Below, piece after piece: positions 15,770 to 24,106 of a stretch of DNA of 24,526 nucleotides. This stretch comes from Candidatus Heimdallarchaeota archaeon LC_2 (lineage in GTDB: Archaea; Asgardarchaeota; Heimdallarchaeia; Heimdallarchaeales; Kariarchaeaceae). Positions within the stretch are counted from its first letter, which is position 1. Each line of letters opens with the position of its first letter. The DNA lies in the NCBI GenBank assembly GCA_001940725.1, contig MDVR01000062.1, positions 1 to 24,526 on the forward strand. The letters run 5' to 3'. Both the position numbers and the translations under genes were made by a program. The notes beneath the pieces are model-generated. The model did not search any database. It was given only the letters and a program-made list of their open reading frames with translations, and was not told the DNA's origin.

Positions 15770-17383
15770 TTACATTGGGGGCATGCCTGGGGGCATTCCG
15801 CCAGGAGCTCCACCGCCAAGATTTTTAGCGGATACGACATCATCAATTCTTAATAAAATTGTAGCAGCCTCAGATGCTGATTGAATAGCTTGTCTTTTTA
15901 CACGAAGAGGTTCCATTACACCTAATTCTTTCATATCGGAAATGTCTGAAGTGTCTGGATTTATTCCAAAATTGTGTTTACCTTCATCATACGCATTATT
16001 TAGTGCACCTATCATTTCAATAGGATCCAACCCTGCATTCTCAGCTAATGTTCGTGGGATAATTTCAATTGCACTCGCAAAAGCATCAATTGCTAATTGT
16101 AATTTTGCAGGTTTATCAAGTTTAAAAGTCCTTAATTTATTAGCAATATAAAGTTCAGGTGCACCTCCACCAGCTACTAACTTTTTATCTTCAATAATAT
16201 TTCTTACAACACATAAGGCATCATGAATAGATCTTTCATATTCATCAAGAACAAAATCTGTTCCTCCTCGAATTAATATTGTGATAGACTTTTTCAATGG
16301 TGTATCTTCAACAAATACCAAATCATCATCTGCAATTTTGGTTTGATATACTTTTCCAGCAGTTCCTGTGTCTTCCTTTGAAAGATCAGTCAAATTGCTA
16401 ACAATTGATGCACCACTACTTTTTGCTAATTTACCAATATCTGATTTTTTAACTCTTCTAACTGCAAGAATTCCTGCGGATGCCAAGTGATGTTGAACAA
16501 CATCATCAATCCCTTTTTGACAGAACACTACATTTGCTCCAGTGGCTATAATTTTATTTGCCATTTCCTTCAAAGCATCTTGTTCCCGGTCAAGGAACTT
16601 TTGAATTTGATCAGGGGTGGAAATGTTTAACTTTGCATCAAATTCAGTTTTTACTGTCTCTAATGCAATATTTAGTAATAATAAGGTAGCATTTTCGATT
16701 TTCTTTGGCATATCAACGTGAACTACTTCTTTATCCAATATTAGTCCATGCACCAAAGAGGTAGCCTGTAATGATTCACCTTCTTTTTTCACTATGCTAA
16801 TATCATCAATATCGACTTTCCCATCCTCCTCAATTGTCAAAGCTGCTTCGACAACAAGTTTTGCAATTAATTCTTTTTCCCCAGAAACTATTTTTGATGA
16901 CATCGAAGTTTCTGCAGTATTAAGTAATCCTTCATGATCATCAATACTAATTTCAATCGCAACTTCGTCAAGGAGTTTCAACGATTCATTCATAGCTAAT
17001 CGATAACCTTCAACAATAATTGAGGGATGAATATCTAAATCAATTAGATCTTCTGCCTTCTTGAGAAGTTCTCCTGCTATAACAACAACAGTTGTAGTAC
17101 CATCTCCAACTTCTTGATCTTGGGTTTTTGCCAAATCAATAATAAATTTTGAACCTGGGTGTTGAACATCAATTTCCTTGAGGATAGTTGCACCATCATT
17201 AGTAATAACAACATCTCCAAAGCCGTCAACGAGCATTTTATCCATGCCCCTTGGTCCTAATGCTGATTTTACTGCTTCAGCTATAACCTTTGCAGCTGTA
17301 ATGTTATTTCTAAGTGCGTCTCGTCCTCGAGTTCTCTCAGTTCCTTCTTTAAGAATAATAATTGGTTGGCCAGTTAAAGACAT
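15770..17383 (-). CDS. thsA: Thermosome subunit (group II chaperonin)
   Basis: A 537-residue chaperonin subunit of the archaeal/CCT type that assembles into a double-ring ATP-driven protein-folding chamber in the cytosol. ATP-site motifs: [10 protein letters not shown] (41-50), TNDGATIL (61-68), GDGTTTVVV (93-101). Later [11 protein letters not shown] and the catalytic-Asp region near the C-terminus are present. It ends in a flexible Gly-Pro-Met repeat ([15 protein letters not shown]), the common chaperonin tail. No gap or frameshift is seen. AGGAG at 17392-17396 sits 8 bases before the ATG and supports the start. Whether this is an alpha or beta paralogue cannot be judged from one copy. Confidence 0.96.
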   Translation of the reverse strand: MSLTGQPIIILKEGTERTRGRDALRNNITAAKVIAEAVKSALGPRGMDKMLVDGFGDVVITNDGATILKEIDVQHPGSKFIIDLAKTQDQEVGDGTTTVVVIAGELLKKAEDLIDLDIHPSIIVEGYRLAMNESLKLLDEVAIEISIDDHEGLLNTAETSMSSKIVSGEKELIAKLVVEAALTIEEDGKVDIDDISIVKKEGESLQATSLVHGLILDKEVVHVDMPKKIENATLLLLNIALETVKTEFDAKLNISTPDQIQKFLDREQDALKEMANKIIATGANVVFCQKGIDDVVQHHLASAGILAVRRVKKSDIGKLAKSSGASIVSNLTDLSKEDTGTAGKVYQTKIADDDLVFVEDTPLKKSITILIRGGTDFVLDEYERSIHDALCVVRNIIEDKKLVAGGGAPELYIANKLRTFKLDKPAKLQLAIDAFASAIEIIPRTLAENAGLDPIEMIGALNNAYDEGKHNFGINPDTSDISDMKELGVMEPLRVKRQAIQSASEAATILLRIDDVVSAKNLGGGAPGGMPPGMPPM

Positions 17384-17391
17384 ATTTATTT

Positions 17392-17396
17392 CTCCT
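17392..17396 (-). promoter_or_regulatory. Shine-Dalgarno sequence of the thermosome gene
   Basis: AGGAG on the minus strand lies 8 bases upstream of the ATG at 17383-17381. A TTTTTAAATA box at 17401-17410 is too close to give a leader containing it; a CTTTTATTA box at about 17451-17460 fits better. Confidence 0.6.
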
Positions 17397-17535
17397 AGAG
17401 TATTTAAAAAGACATGATTGGAATTGTCTACGTATTGCTAATTCAAAGTTGTAATAAAAGTATTAGTTTACATATCAATCTGAATTTCATATTTTAAAAG
17501 AACATACTTTTCCTTAATATTTTTTTTCAATTTAA

Positions 17536-18429
17536 TTAATCGATAATAGTGGGATCCGCATCACCATTTGATGACCTTATTGTGAAAGTAATTGCAACAA
17601 CTAAAGAACTTAAGGCTAGAATTTGTAGATTTGAGAGGGTTTGATCAAGATGTGCATATGCAATTATTGTTCCAAGTACTGGTTCTCCCAAAGTTGCAAC
17701 TGAAACATCAATTGGATCAAGTCGAGACATTGAAAAATTATATATTGCATGACCTAAAATACCAGGGAAAATTGCCAAGAGCAACCCCCATATCCAAATT
17801 GACGGTTCACTTAAATCTGATATATGTGCTGTGATAAAAATCCAAATTAAAATAAATCCTGACGCACTTAGATTAACTAGTCCAAAATATCGCCAAAGTC
17901 CTAATCTAGGTACCATTGATCTTGCTAGGATTAAATAAACAGCAAATCCAATTGCAGATCCTAATGCAAGAATTAGCCCTTCAAGCCCTTGATCACCTAA
18001 TTGCGTGTTATCACTAAAAAGAAGGACAGAACCTATTATTACAAAGATTATTGCGATCCATTGATTAGTTTGAGGTTTTTGCCTGTAAATAATTATTACT
18101 AAAACAGTTAACCAAATAGGTGCAGTATTAGTTAGCGCTAAAGAAATCCCAACGGGAATATAATTTAACGATGCAAACCACCAACTGAAATGTGTTGCCA
18201 AAGAAAACCCAGCCACCAGAATTTTCAAGATATCGTTGAATTCAATTTGGGATTCTTGATTTGCCCCTCTTATCCGCGATATAAAGAAGAATGAAATGAT
18301 TCCTGTTAATAATACCCTAACAAAAGCAATAGAGTAGGGATCTTTGTTTGCTTCTAGGAAAATAAATGAAGAACTTGTAACCCCAAGCACCCCACCAGCT
18401 AATATGAGACGTACTTGAGATTTATTCAT
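17536..18429 (-). CDS. EamA/DMT-family transporter
   Basis: A 297-residue membrane protein with about ten helices built as two EamA repeats (roughly 5-138 and 148-288). Signature phrases are the opening AGGVLGVTSSSFIF, FVRVLLTGIISFFF, and LALTNTAPIWLTVLV in the first repeat (typical A-x-x-x-x-P-xx), with SVATLGEPVLGTIIAY in the second repeat (typical L-E-P-x-x). The family moves small metabolites such as amino acids or nucleotide derivatives across the cytoplasmic membrane; the substrate is not predictable. It stands alone on its strand, with the insertion element starting just upstream in the opposite direction. Confidence 0.88.
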   Translation of the reverse strand: MNKSQVRLILAGGVLGVTSSSFIFLEANKDPYSIAFVRVLLTGIISFFFISRIRGANQESQIEFNDILKILVAGFSLATHFSWWFASLNYIPVGISLALTNTAPIWLTVLVIIIYRQKPQTNQWIAIIFVIIGSVLLFSDNTQLGDQGLEGLILALGSAIGFAVYLILARSMVPRLGLWRYFGLVNLSASGFILIWIFITAHISDLSEPSIWIWGLLLAIFPGILGHAIYNFSMSRLDPIDVSVATLGEPVLGTIIAYAHLDQTLSNLQILALSSLVVAITFTIRSSNGDADPTIID

Positions 18430-18506
18430 GACAACAAAAAGTATACATTTTCTAAACTTGATAAATCATATGATATTATTACTTTCAGTCTACTATTGCT
18501 TCCGAG

Positions 18507-18514
18507 TTTAAATA
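18507..18514 (+). promoter_or_regulatory. Candidate TATA box for tnpB
   Basis: TTTAAATA lies within the left-end hairpin region and would give a start near 18536, about 12 bases before the ATG. A second A/T box at 18525-18533 is too close to the start codon. Confidence 0.35.
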
Positions 18515-18547
18515 CTCAAATAGAGTATAAAAACCAGTGAGACTCTT

Positions 18548-19762
18548 ATGAGAACTCTTATCAGAACTTTGCGGATACCCGTAAAACTTGATGAGAATAC
18601 CAAAAATATTCTTGTCAAAACAATGGAAGAGTACTCTAAAGCTGCACAAATGGGTTTTAATTATGGTCTTTCCAATAAAACATTTTCAAGAATAAAAATT
18701 CATCACGGTATCTACAAAGATTTCAGAAAACAATCTCCTCTTAATTCTCAATTAGTGATAAATGGGAAGAACAAGGGTGTGGATGTATTACTCAGTCAAA
18801 AAAAGAGGATTATGAGAAAAAAAACTTCCAAAAAGAAGAAGAAGAAAAACAAAATAATGAAACTGCCTCAGGTGAAGTTCAACTCCATCATTCCAATAAG
18901 ATATGATTACAGGTGTTCAACAATCCATTTAGAACAACGATATGTTTCATTGGCAACTATCTCTAAACGAGTAAATTTAACATTTGAAATTCCTAAATAT
19001 TACAGCAAATTTATCGATTGGAAATTCAAGAGTTTTGAGCTGGTATATATTACTAAACACTTTTTCATTCATTTTGTAGTTGAGAAAACGGTATCTTCTG
19101 AATTCTTGAAATTACCCCATTCTGGTATGTTTATCGGTATAGATCGCGGTATGCGACATCTAGCAGTCAGTTCTCAAAATCAATTTTACAGCGGTTCTCG
19201 ATTACGTGCTTCTAAAGATAAATATTTTAGATTAAAACGTAGTCTCCAGAAGAAAGGCACTCAATCAGCAAAGTCTAAACTAAAGGATAGCTCTGGTAGA
19301 GAAAAACGGTTTCAGAAGGATATGAATCATTGTATAACAAAAGATATTATTTCAAAAATTCCTGTAAATTCAACAATTATATTAGAAAATTTAAGTTATA
19401 TTAGAAAAACTACAAAACGAAGAAAAAAGACAAGATCCAGTAGAGAATTCCATTCCTGGGCTTTCTATCAATTTCATATGTTTCTGGATTATAAAGCAGT
19501 GGAAAAAAATATAGAAGTTGTTTATGTGGACCCAGCATATACTTCACAAGAATGTTCAAGCTGTGGCTATATTCTCAAAAGTAATCGAGATGGATCTAAT
19601 TTTCTTTGCAAAAAATGTAATTTTTCTTTGAATGCTGATCTTAATGCTTCTCATAATATAAAATCAAGAATGTTTGATGATAATTATCTATTACAACTTG
19701 CCCGTCGAGCTATACGCATGGTGGGTGGGGCTTCCGTCATTATCCCCAATGTAGTGTCTTAG
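18548..19762 (+). CDS. tnpB: TnpB RNA-guided endonuclease (IS200/IS605 family)
   Basis: A 404-residue TnpB, intact from end to end. The RuvC catalytic residues are present: Asp199 in IGIDRGMRHLAV, Glu280 in IILENL and Asp364 in NADLNASHNI. The zinc ribbon has C336-x2-C339 and C354-x2-C357. The N-terminal half carries a Lys-rich segment (about 85-105). TnpB proteins are compact ancestors of Cas12 nucleases guided by an omega RNA from the element's right end; they cut DNA next to a short motif and favour retention of the element. Around the start codon a 12-base direct repeat with one mismatch (18542-18553 and 18554-18565) encodes a repeated TLIRTLR-like start. Activity is likely given complete motifs but is not proven. 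Confidence 0.93.
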   Translation: MRTLIRTLRIPVKLDENTKNILVKTMEEYSKAAQMGFNYGLSNKTFSRIKIHHGIYKDFRKQSPLNSQLVINGKNKGVDVLLSQKKRIMRKKTSKKKKKKNKIMKLPQVKFNSIIPIRYDYRCSTIHLEQRYVSLATISKRVNLTFEIPKYYSKFIDWKFKSFELVYITKHFFIHFVVEKTVSSEFLKLPHSGMFIGIDRGMRHLAVSSQNQFYSGSRLRASKDKYFRLKRSLQKKGTQSAKSKLKDSSGREKRFQKDMNHCITKDIISKIPVNSTIILENLSYIRKTTKRRKKTRSSREFHSWAFYQFHMFLDYKAVEKNIEVVYVDPAYTSQECSSCGYILKSNRDGSNFLCKKCNFSLNADLNASHNIKSRMFDDNYLLQLARRAIRMVGGASVIIPNVVS

Positions 19763-19791
19763 GATAGCTACAAGAAAAAATATACTTTTTT
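19690..19791 (+). ncRNA. Probable omega RNA (guide scaffold) at the 3' end of tnpB
   Basis: Inferred by position and folding. A TGGGG/CCCCA stem (19726-19748) and a GTAGT/GCTAC stem (19751-19771) follow each other across the tnpB stop codon, which is where omega RNAs of this family lie. The guide segment would follow the element's right end, near 19771-19791 or beyond. Boundaries are guesses. Confidence 0.35.
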
Positions 19792-20016
19792 GAATGATAG
19801 ACCAAATAAACCTTTTCTATACTAATAATTATTCGAATTATTATTATAATTCAAGTAAAAATGTCATTTTAAATTCTCATTTTGTTGAATGATGCTGAAT
19901 AGATAATTTATTGCTTTTGAAGAAATTAGATTAGAGGTCTAAAGCTTATTTTGCTAGATAATATTTTAAAATAACAAATTCAAGGCAAATACAACTATAT
20001 CAAAAGGCTATAGTCT

Positions 20017-21009
20017 ATGAAAGAAATTCATATCGAAATTCCTTCTAACCAAATTGAAGTTATCGAGGATTATTTTAAATCAACTAATTTAAAACCATCA
20101 GGTATGGATCTTTATGATGGTTCAAGATTATTTATTCTGAGAGTCGAAGATCATGTAACAAATAATTTACTACATGAATTAAAAGCAAGAGGTGTGGGAA
20201 CAGTTTTTGGCAGTATATCAATTGTGCAACTGAGTTTGCATTTAGATTCACTAATTACAGAGAATAAAATTCAAAAATCAGCAGCAGCTAATCTTGAAGA
20301 AATTCTAGCGAATATCGAGGAAACAGCTGTCGTTTCATCGACTTACATTATACTAATTTTGTTATCTGGAGCATTAGCTGCTTTCGGATTATTATCAGAC
20401 AGTATTGTAATAATAATTGGATCAATGATTGTTGCTCCATTAATGGGGCCAATCGCACTAACTTCAATTGGTGTCCTTATGCCTCAACGTGGCGTATTTC
20501 AAAAAGGACTATCTGCTGAAGGATTAGGTATATTCCTGACCATTGGAATTGCATATTTAGTCGGAATTGTTGTAGAAATAGTCGACCCTGATCAACAAAT
20601 AACAGATCAAATGTTGATTAGATCTAATCCTGTGTATTTAGATGTGGTTTTTGCAGTAATTTCGGCTGTAGCGGCTGGCGTAATAATAGCCAAAGGTCAA
20701 TCACTGTCTATAGTAGGGGTTGCAATTGCAGCTTCTTTGGCTCCACCAGCAGCAAATATCGGTTTGATGCTTTCATTCGGTGAAATGGGATTTGCAGAAA
20801 ATTCAGCAATTTTACTGGTAATAAATGTGCTAGCCATAAATGCTTCATGTTCAATTATTTTTATTATGTACCGATTACCATCAAAAGCTGGCATTTCAAA
20901 AAGAAGAGCAACTAGAGCGCAAAAAATGAGCCAACGCTTTACTACAATAGTTATACTAGCATTCATCATATTCTCTGCTTTTCTTATAACGCAGCGAGGC
21001 CAGACCTAA
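20017..21009 (+). CDS. DUF389 (TIGR00341-like) membrane protein
   Basis: A 330-residue protein with a soluble N-terminal domain (about 1-95, ferredoxin-like in appearance) and a DUF389 membrane domain from about 100 to 325 with six or so helices. Recognisable stretches are the helix-turn IIIGSMIVAPLMGPI, the VVFAVISAVAAGVIIAKG helix and GVAIAASLAPPAANIGL, which are the most conserved parts of the family. DUF389 proteins occur in bacteria and archaea without an established function. The gene stands alone; an AATATTTTAAAATAA box near 19960 is a plausible promoter with a leader of about 30 bases. Confidence 0.9.
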   Translation: MKEIHIEIPSNQIEVIEDYFKSTNLKPSGMDLYDGSRLFILRVEDHVTNNLLHELKARGVGTVFGSISIVQLSLHLDSLITENKIQKSAAANLEEILANIEETAVVSSTYIILILLSGALAAFGLLSDSIVIIIGSMIVAPLMGPIALTSIGVLMPQRGVFQKGLSAEGLGIFLTIGIAYLVGIVVEIVDPDQQITDQMLIRSNPVYLDVVFAVISAVAAGVIIAKGQSLSIVGVAIAASLAPPAANIGLMLSFGEMGFAENSAILLVINVLAINASCSIIFIMYRLPSKAGISKRRATRAQKMSQRFTTIVILAFIIFSAFLITQRGQT

Positions 21010-21056
21010 CGAAATTTCATTTTCTAATTCAAATCTGATAGAATTAAAATATAATA

Positions 21057-22613
21057 CTATTCTCGAGCCTTTCTAATTTTTCGTTTTTGAACCAATTTTT
21101 TGTAAATTTGTTCAGGAGTATCACGGTAATCAATTTCGAGTTTTACTTGTGACCCAATATTCCTTCTAGTTTGAACTAGCCGAACCGGAGTATTGGCTTT
21201 TGTTAGCATAGATCTATAATTTGACAACAGCCCTCTATCTTTTCTTGTTTTTACTTCAGATTGCGATTTTTGTTTATCGCTTGATCTTTTCGCAGCCATC
21301 TTTTGAAAATTAGAAGTTGGAAGATCTGATGGAGATTTTACTTTTAATTGAGATTGTCTAAGTGATGAACGCAAATCAGTGGAAGTTGAGATTTTTCTTG
21401 AGGGTTGAGATCCGTGTTCTAATGTTGAGGCTTTAATTCCTTTATTTCGAGTTTCCCATTGTGATTTTCTTTCTTCAGAAGATTTTCTAAACCTTTTTAA
21501 TTCTACCAAACGGGGATTTGAGACTATCTTTCTCTTTTTTGGTAAGGTTTTTGCTTTCTCTGTTACAGTGCGGGTATGTTTTTTTCGACTGAATAATTTA
21601 TATTCGCCATCTTCTTTTTTCTTAATTTTAATTAGAGGAGATAAATGTACCTTTTTCTGATATATTCTATGTTTTGTCGATACAATATCAATTTCTCTTC
21701 TCCAATCTCCAAAAAGAGTTTCTGTTCGCCCTAGTATCAAGACACCACCCGGTCTTAGAGCATCAAAAAATTTGCGAACAATTTCCATTTGTGCATTTCG
21801 GTCAACATAAATCAGCACATTTCTACAAATTATCATATCCATATTACCTGGGTATGAATCCTTCATTAAATCATGCTGCTGAAAATTAACCATATTTCGA
21901 ATAGCTCTTGAGACTTCATAATCGTCTTCATTTAATTTCTGGAAATATTTAAAAATTTCTTGTTTTTCCATTTCTGCTAAATATTGTTCACTATATATTC
22001 CATTTCTCGCCATCGATAATAATTCAGGTTTTACATCAGTAGCAGTGATATTTACCCTCATTTGCTCACCAATTGCTTCATTTGCAATAATTGCAACAGT
22101 ATAGGGCTCTGCACCAACTGCACATCCTGCAGACCAAATATTAATATCAGATCTTGTTGATTTAAGAGCTAAATTCATTAACTCAGGCAATATGCGATCT
22201 TTTACTAAAACAAAAGTATCACGATTTCTGAAAAAACGAGTTACGTTTATACTTAAAGATTCTTTAACTAACTTGATTTCTTCTGGATTATTTTGAAGAT
22301 GAGAAAGATATTGCTTATATGAATCTAACCTTAATCTACCTAATCTAACTTTTATTCTTCTTATGATGTAACGCTCTTTGTAAGAGGTCACCTCAATACC
22401 TGATTTGCCTAAATATTCAATGACTTGTTTTTGATATTTTTCATCCTTTATAGTTTTAATAGGGGATTGATAATCTGGTAAGGTGATATTTGAAATTCTT
22501 TTCTGGACTCTTTTCAATATGTCTGATTTTTTTGGATTATCTTTGGAGGTTTGGTCTTTTCTTGAATACAAAGTCGCACCTCTTGCAACTTTTTTTTTGT
22601 CCTCTTGATCCAT
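21057..22613 (-). CDS. cheR: CheR-type SAM-dependent methyltransferase with long basic tails
   Basis: A 518-residue protein. Residues about 57-325 form a CheR domain: the N-terminal helical part with YLGKSGIEVTSYKERYIIRRI, the catalytic INVTRFFRN (122-130) with Arg129, the SAM motif AGCAVGAEPYT (152-162), ATDVKPELL, and ICRNVLIYVDR. The usual GEEPY is GAEPY here, keeping the Glu that binds SAM (Glu159). Residues 1-55 and about 330-518 are Lys/Ser/Arg-rich and look disordered. CheR normally methylates glutamates on chemoreceptors, but no receptor, CheA or CheB is encoded nearby, so the target may be another protein. A TTATAAATAA box at 22641-22650 would give an almost leaderless message. Confidence 0.88.
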   Translation of the reverse strand: MDQEDKKKVARGATLYSRKDQTSKDNPKKSDILKRVQKRISNITLPDYQSPIKTIKDEKYQKQVIEYLGKSGIEVTSYKERYIIRRIKVRLGRLRLDSYKQYLSHLQNNPEEIKLVKESLSINVTRFFRNRDTFVLVKDRILPELMNLALKSTRSDINIWSAGCAVGAEPYTVAIIANEAIGEQMRVNITATDVKPELLSMARNGIYSEQYLAEMEKQEIFKYFQKLNEDDYEVSRAIRNMVNFQQHDLMKDSYPGNMDMIICRNVLIYVDRNAQMEIVRKFFDALRPGGVLILGRTETLFGDWRREIDIVSTKHRIYQKKVHLSPLIKIKKKEDGEYKLFSRKKHTRTVTEKAKTLPKKRKIVSNPRLVELKRFRKSSEERKSQWETRNKGIKASTLEHGSQPSRKISTSTDLRSSLRQSQLKVKSPSDLPTSNFQKMAAKRSSDKQKSQSEVKTRKDRGLLSNYRSMLTKANTPVRLVQTRRNIGSQVKLEIDYRDTPEQIYKKLVQKRKIRKARE

Positions 22614-22640
22614 TACTACATAAATTTATTCTCTACCATC

Positions 22641-22650
22641 TTATAAATAA
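22641..22650 (-). promoter_or_regulatory. Candidate TATA box for the cheR-like gene
   Basis: On the minus strand TTATTTATAA ends 27 bases before the ATG at 22613, placing transcription start near 22619 with a leader of about five bases. Confidence 0.4.
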
Positions 22651-22832
22651 TCTTAAAATGAAATTGAAATTATTAGGTTTTTGGATTAACATAAGTCAAT
22701 AATTGAAATCTCGATCAAAAAACTATAGATTTATGTAAGAAATAAATTTACAACTTTATTAATAAATGTCCTAGATTTTTATGAACTTCAATGCTCTATT
22801 TTGGATATTATATGTCGGTAAAAACTCCATAA

Positions 22833-22841
22833 CTTTATATA
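22833..22841 (+). promoter_or_regulatory. TATA box in front of the hairpin-rich leader
   Basis: CTTTATATA lies about 26 bases upstream of 22863-22868, where the first palindrome begins. Its distance makes the hairpin series the very 5' end of a transcript. It is the best-formed TATA-like box in the 22614-22978 gap; nothing else in that gap was recognised. Confidence 0.5.
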
Positions 22842-22866
22842 CTCCTTTGTACTTTTAAGCATATTG

Positions 22867-22963
22867 AGTATCAAATTTGATACTTATTAGGTGGAAAATT
22901 CCACCTTTGTAACTATATTCGGATTATATCCGAGCATCCATTGAAATTATTACGATAATTCAA
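22867..22963 (+). ncRNA. Structured leader or small RNA: four consecutive hairpins
   Basis: Four inverted repeats follow each other with short gaps. 22867-22884: AGTATCAAA/TTTGATACT, perfect. 22889-22906: AGGTGGAA/TTCCACCT, 2-base spacer. 22919-22933: TCGGAT/ATCCGA, 3-base spacer. 22941-22963: TTGAA(A)TTAT/ATAATTCAA, one bulged A. They begin at the predicted transcription start and end 15 bases before a small ORF. Three more hairpins continue inside that ORF (23039-23057, 23067-23089, 23095-23117). The first two palindromes have spacers too short for RNA tetraloops, so they may instead be DNA binding sites. Confidence 0.5.
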
Positions 22964-22978
22964 AGGATACGAAAACAA

Positions 22979-23152
22979 ATGAGTGTTATAGAACTTCAAC
23001 AGAGCTACGACATAACAGGTCCGTTAAACGCACCTGAAACGAGCTTATGCAGCTCGTGTCAAGTAAAAGGCAAAAGTTTCTTATGCCTTGTAATCAAGAG
23101 GGCTCAATATCCTCTTGTAAATCACTGTAACGAATATCAGCCCACAAAATAA
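22979..23152 (+). CDS. Small Cys-rich protein (57 residues), possible zinc-binding
   Basis: An ATG-started ORF of 57 codons ending in TAA, in a stretch richer in G and C than its flanks. The peptide has C24-S-S-C27, then C36 and H49-C50 followed by N-E-Y-Q-P, a spacing like small archaeal metal-binding proteins. A weak AAAGGAT lies 10 bases upstream of the start. I do not recognise the family. The ORF overlaps three hairpins: ACGAGCT/AGCTCGT at 23039-23057, AAGGCA/TGCCTT at 23067-23089, and CAAGAGG/CCTCTTG at 23095-23117. The locus may therefore instead be a non-coding RNA, or an mRNA under selection for structure. The well-ordered cysteines favour a real protein. Confidence 0.5.
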   Translation: MSVIELQQSYDITGPLNAPETSLCSSCQVKGKSFLCLVIKRAQYPLVNHCNEYQPTK

Positions 23153-23209
23153 ATACGAAAAATTTAAAATAAAATCAATTAACAAATCCAATTCATAATT
23201 TAGATTATA

Positions 23210-24019
23210 TTATATGAATTTTGAAAGATCTTCATCATCATCTGAATCATCATAGAACGGATCTTTATTGAATTTTGGTGAAAATAAGTCAAAATCGTCA
23301 TTCGTGGATCCTTTTTGTGTTTTTAATTTATTTTTATCTCTTCGAATTAGATGTTCTTTTAATTCCAAAGCATTTTTGTTTAGAGGTTCAGTAGGTATGG
23401 ATTCCTCAAGTAATATTTGCAAAATTTCTACAACCTTTTTTGCAGCCAAATAATCTGGAATTGTCGCGATACAATTAGACAATATTCCAAATGATGAGAT
23501 ACCATATCTTTTTGCTTCCATTAATGATAATGCAACTGAGCCATACACTGCACCTTGTGGTAAGACAGTAACATCTTTTTCTTCTATATACTGTTGAGTA
23601 ATTGAATCTGAAGCAACAACGGAATATCTTAGATCAGTCGCATCTGAGGGTCTTCCTGTTGGCAGAGCACCTATTACAACGATAGAAGAGGGATCGATAG
23701 AATTATACCAAATGAATAATGATTCAATAAATTCATTAAGATTATCCTGTGATATTCCTATTTCAGATAAAATTAGTAAATATTCGTTGTTCTCAAAAAT
23801 TCGAATAGGCCTTTGGATAATGCCATTTCTAACTATCCCAACTGCTGGTATTAGTGGTGAAGAAATGTAACCTTTTTCTTTCAAATCAAGTTTTTCAATC
23901 AGGTGATGAGCAACAATTGAGGCAACTAGGCCACTTCCAGTGAATGCTTGAATAATTATTTTATTTTCTGCAAGGATTTCATAATTTTCAACTATCTGGA
24001 TACTTGTTTCTTCACTCAT
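23210..24019 (-). CDS. PAC2 family protein (archaeal proteasome assembly chaperone-like)
   Basis: A 269-residue PAC2-family protein. The N-terminal phrase TGSGLVASIVAHHLIEKL (28-45) and the later VVIGALPTGRP, followed by GAVYGSVALSLMEAKRYGISSFGILSNC, match the family core found in PbaA/PbaB and in eukaryotic PAC2. Such proteins help assemble the 20S proteasome or act as its regulators; a direct proteasome role is inferred. The end is charged, with an acidic run (DDSDDDEDL). No HbYX motif is seen at the C-terminus. TTTTATA at 24051-24057 (minus) would give a short leader. The following gene in the same direction starts 90 bases upstream (purA end at 24107). Confidence 0.88.
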   Translation of the reverse strand: MSEETSIQIVENYEILAENKIIIQAFTGSGLVASIVAHHLIEKLDLKEKGYISSPLIPAVGIVRNGIIQRPIRIFENNEYLLILSEIGISQDNLNEFIESLFIWYNSIDPSSIVVIGALPTGRPSDATDLRYSVVASDSITQQYIEEKDVTVLPQGAVYGSVALSLMEAKRYGISSFGILSNCIATIPDYLAAKKVVEILQILLEESIPTEPLNKNALELKEHLIRRDKNKLKTQKGSTNDDFDLFSPKFNKDPFYDDSDDDEDLSKFI

Positions 24020-24106
24020 GTATTAACAATCTTATTTTCTCATTGTGAAATATAAAACTAACAGAATAGGAAATAATAGACTAGTAATCTTATTGAATAA
24101 ATTGTA

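Larger units (their letters stand above)
18504..19791 (+). mobile_element. IS605-superfamily element carrying tnpB only (IS1341-like)
   Basis: A single plus-strand tnpB flanked by hairpins that could be the element ends. On the left, ATACTC-aaata-GAGTAT lies at 18512-18528, and an alternative GAGT/ACTC pairing lies at 18504-18517. On the right there are stems at 19726-19748, 19751-19771 and AAAAAA/TTTTTT at 19775-19791. No tnpA (Y1 transposase) is present, so it would rely on one elsewhere or be immobile. Exact ends and the target-adjacent motif cannot be fixed from one copy. Confidence 0.6.

Noticed and set aside
15771..15800. Tandem G-rich near-repeat
   Set aside because: It is the Gly-Pro-Met repeat tail normal for thermosome subunits.
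17178..17417. 79-codon plus-strand ORF
   Set aside because: Antisense to the conserved N-terminus of the thermosome gene.
22490..22702. 70-codon plus-strand ORF across the cheR start
   Set aside because: Antisense to the cheR N-terminus and its promoter region; hydrophobic AT-rich translation typical of a shadow.
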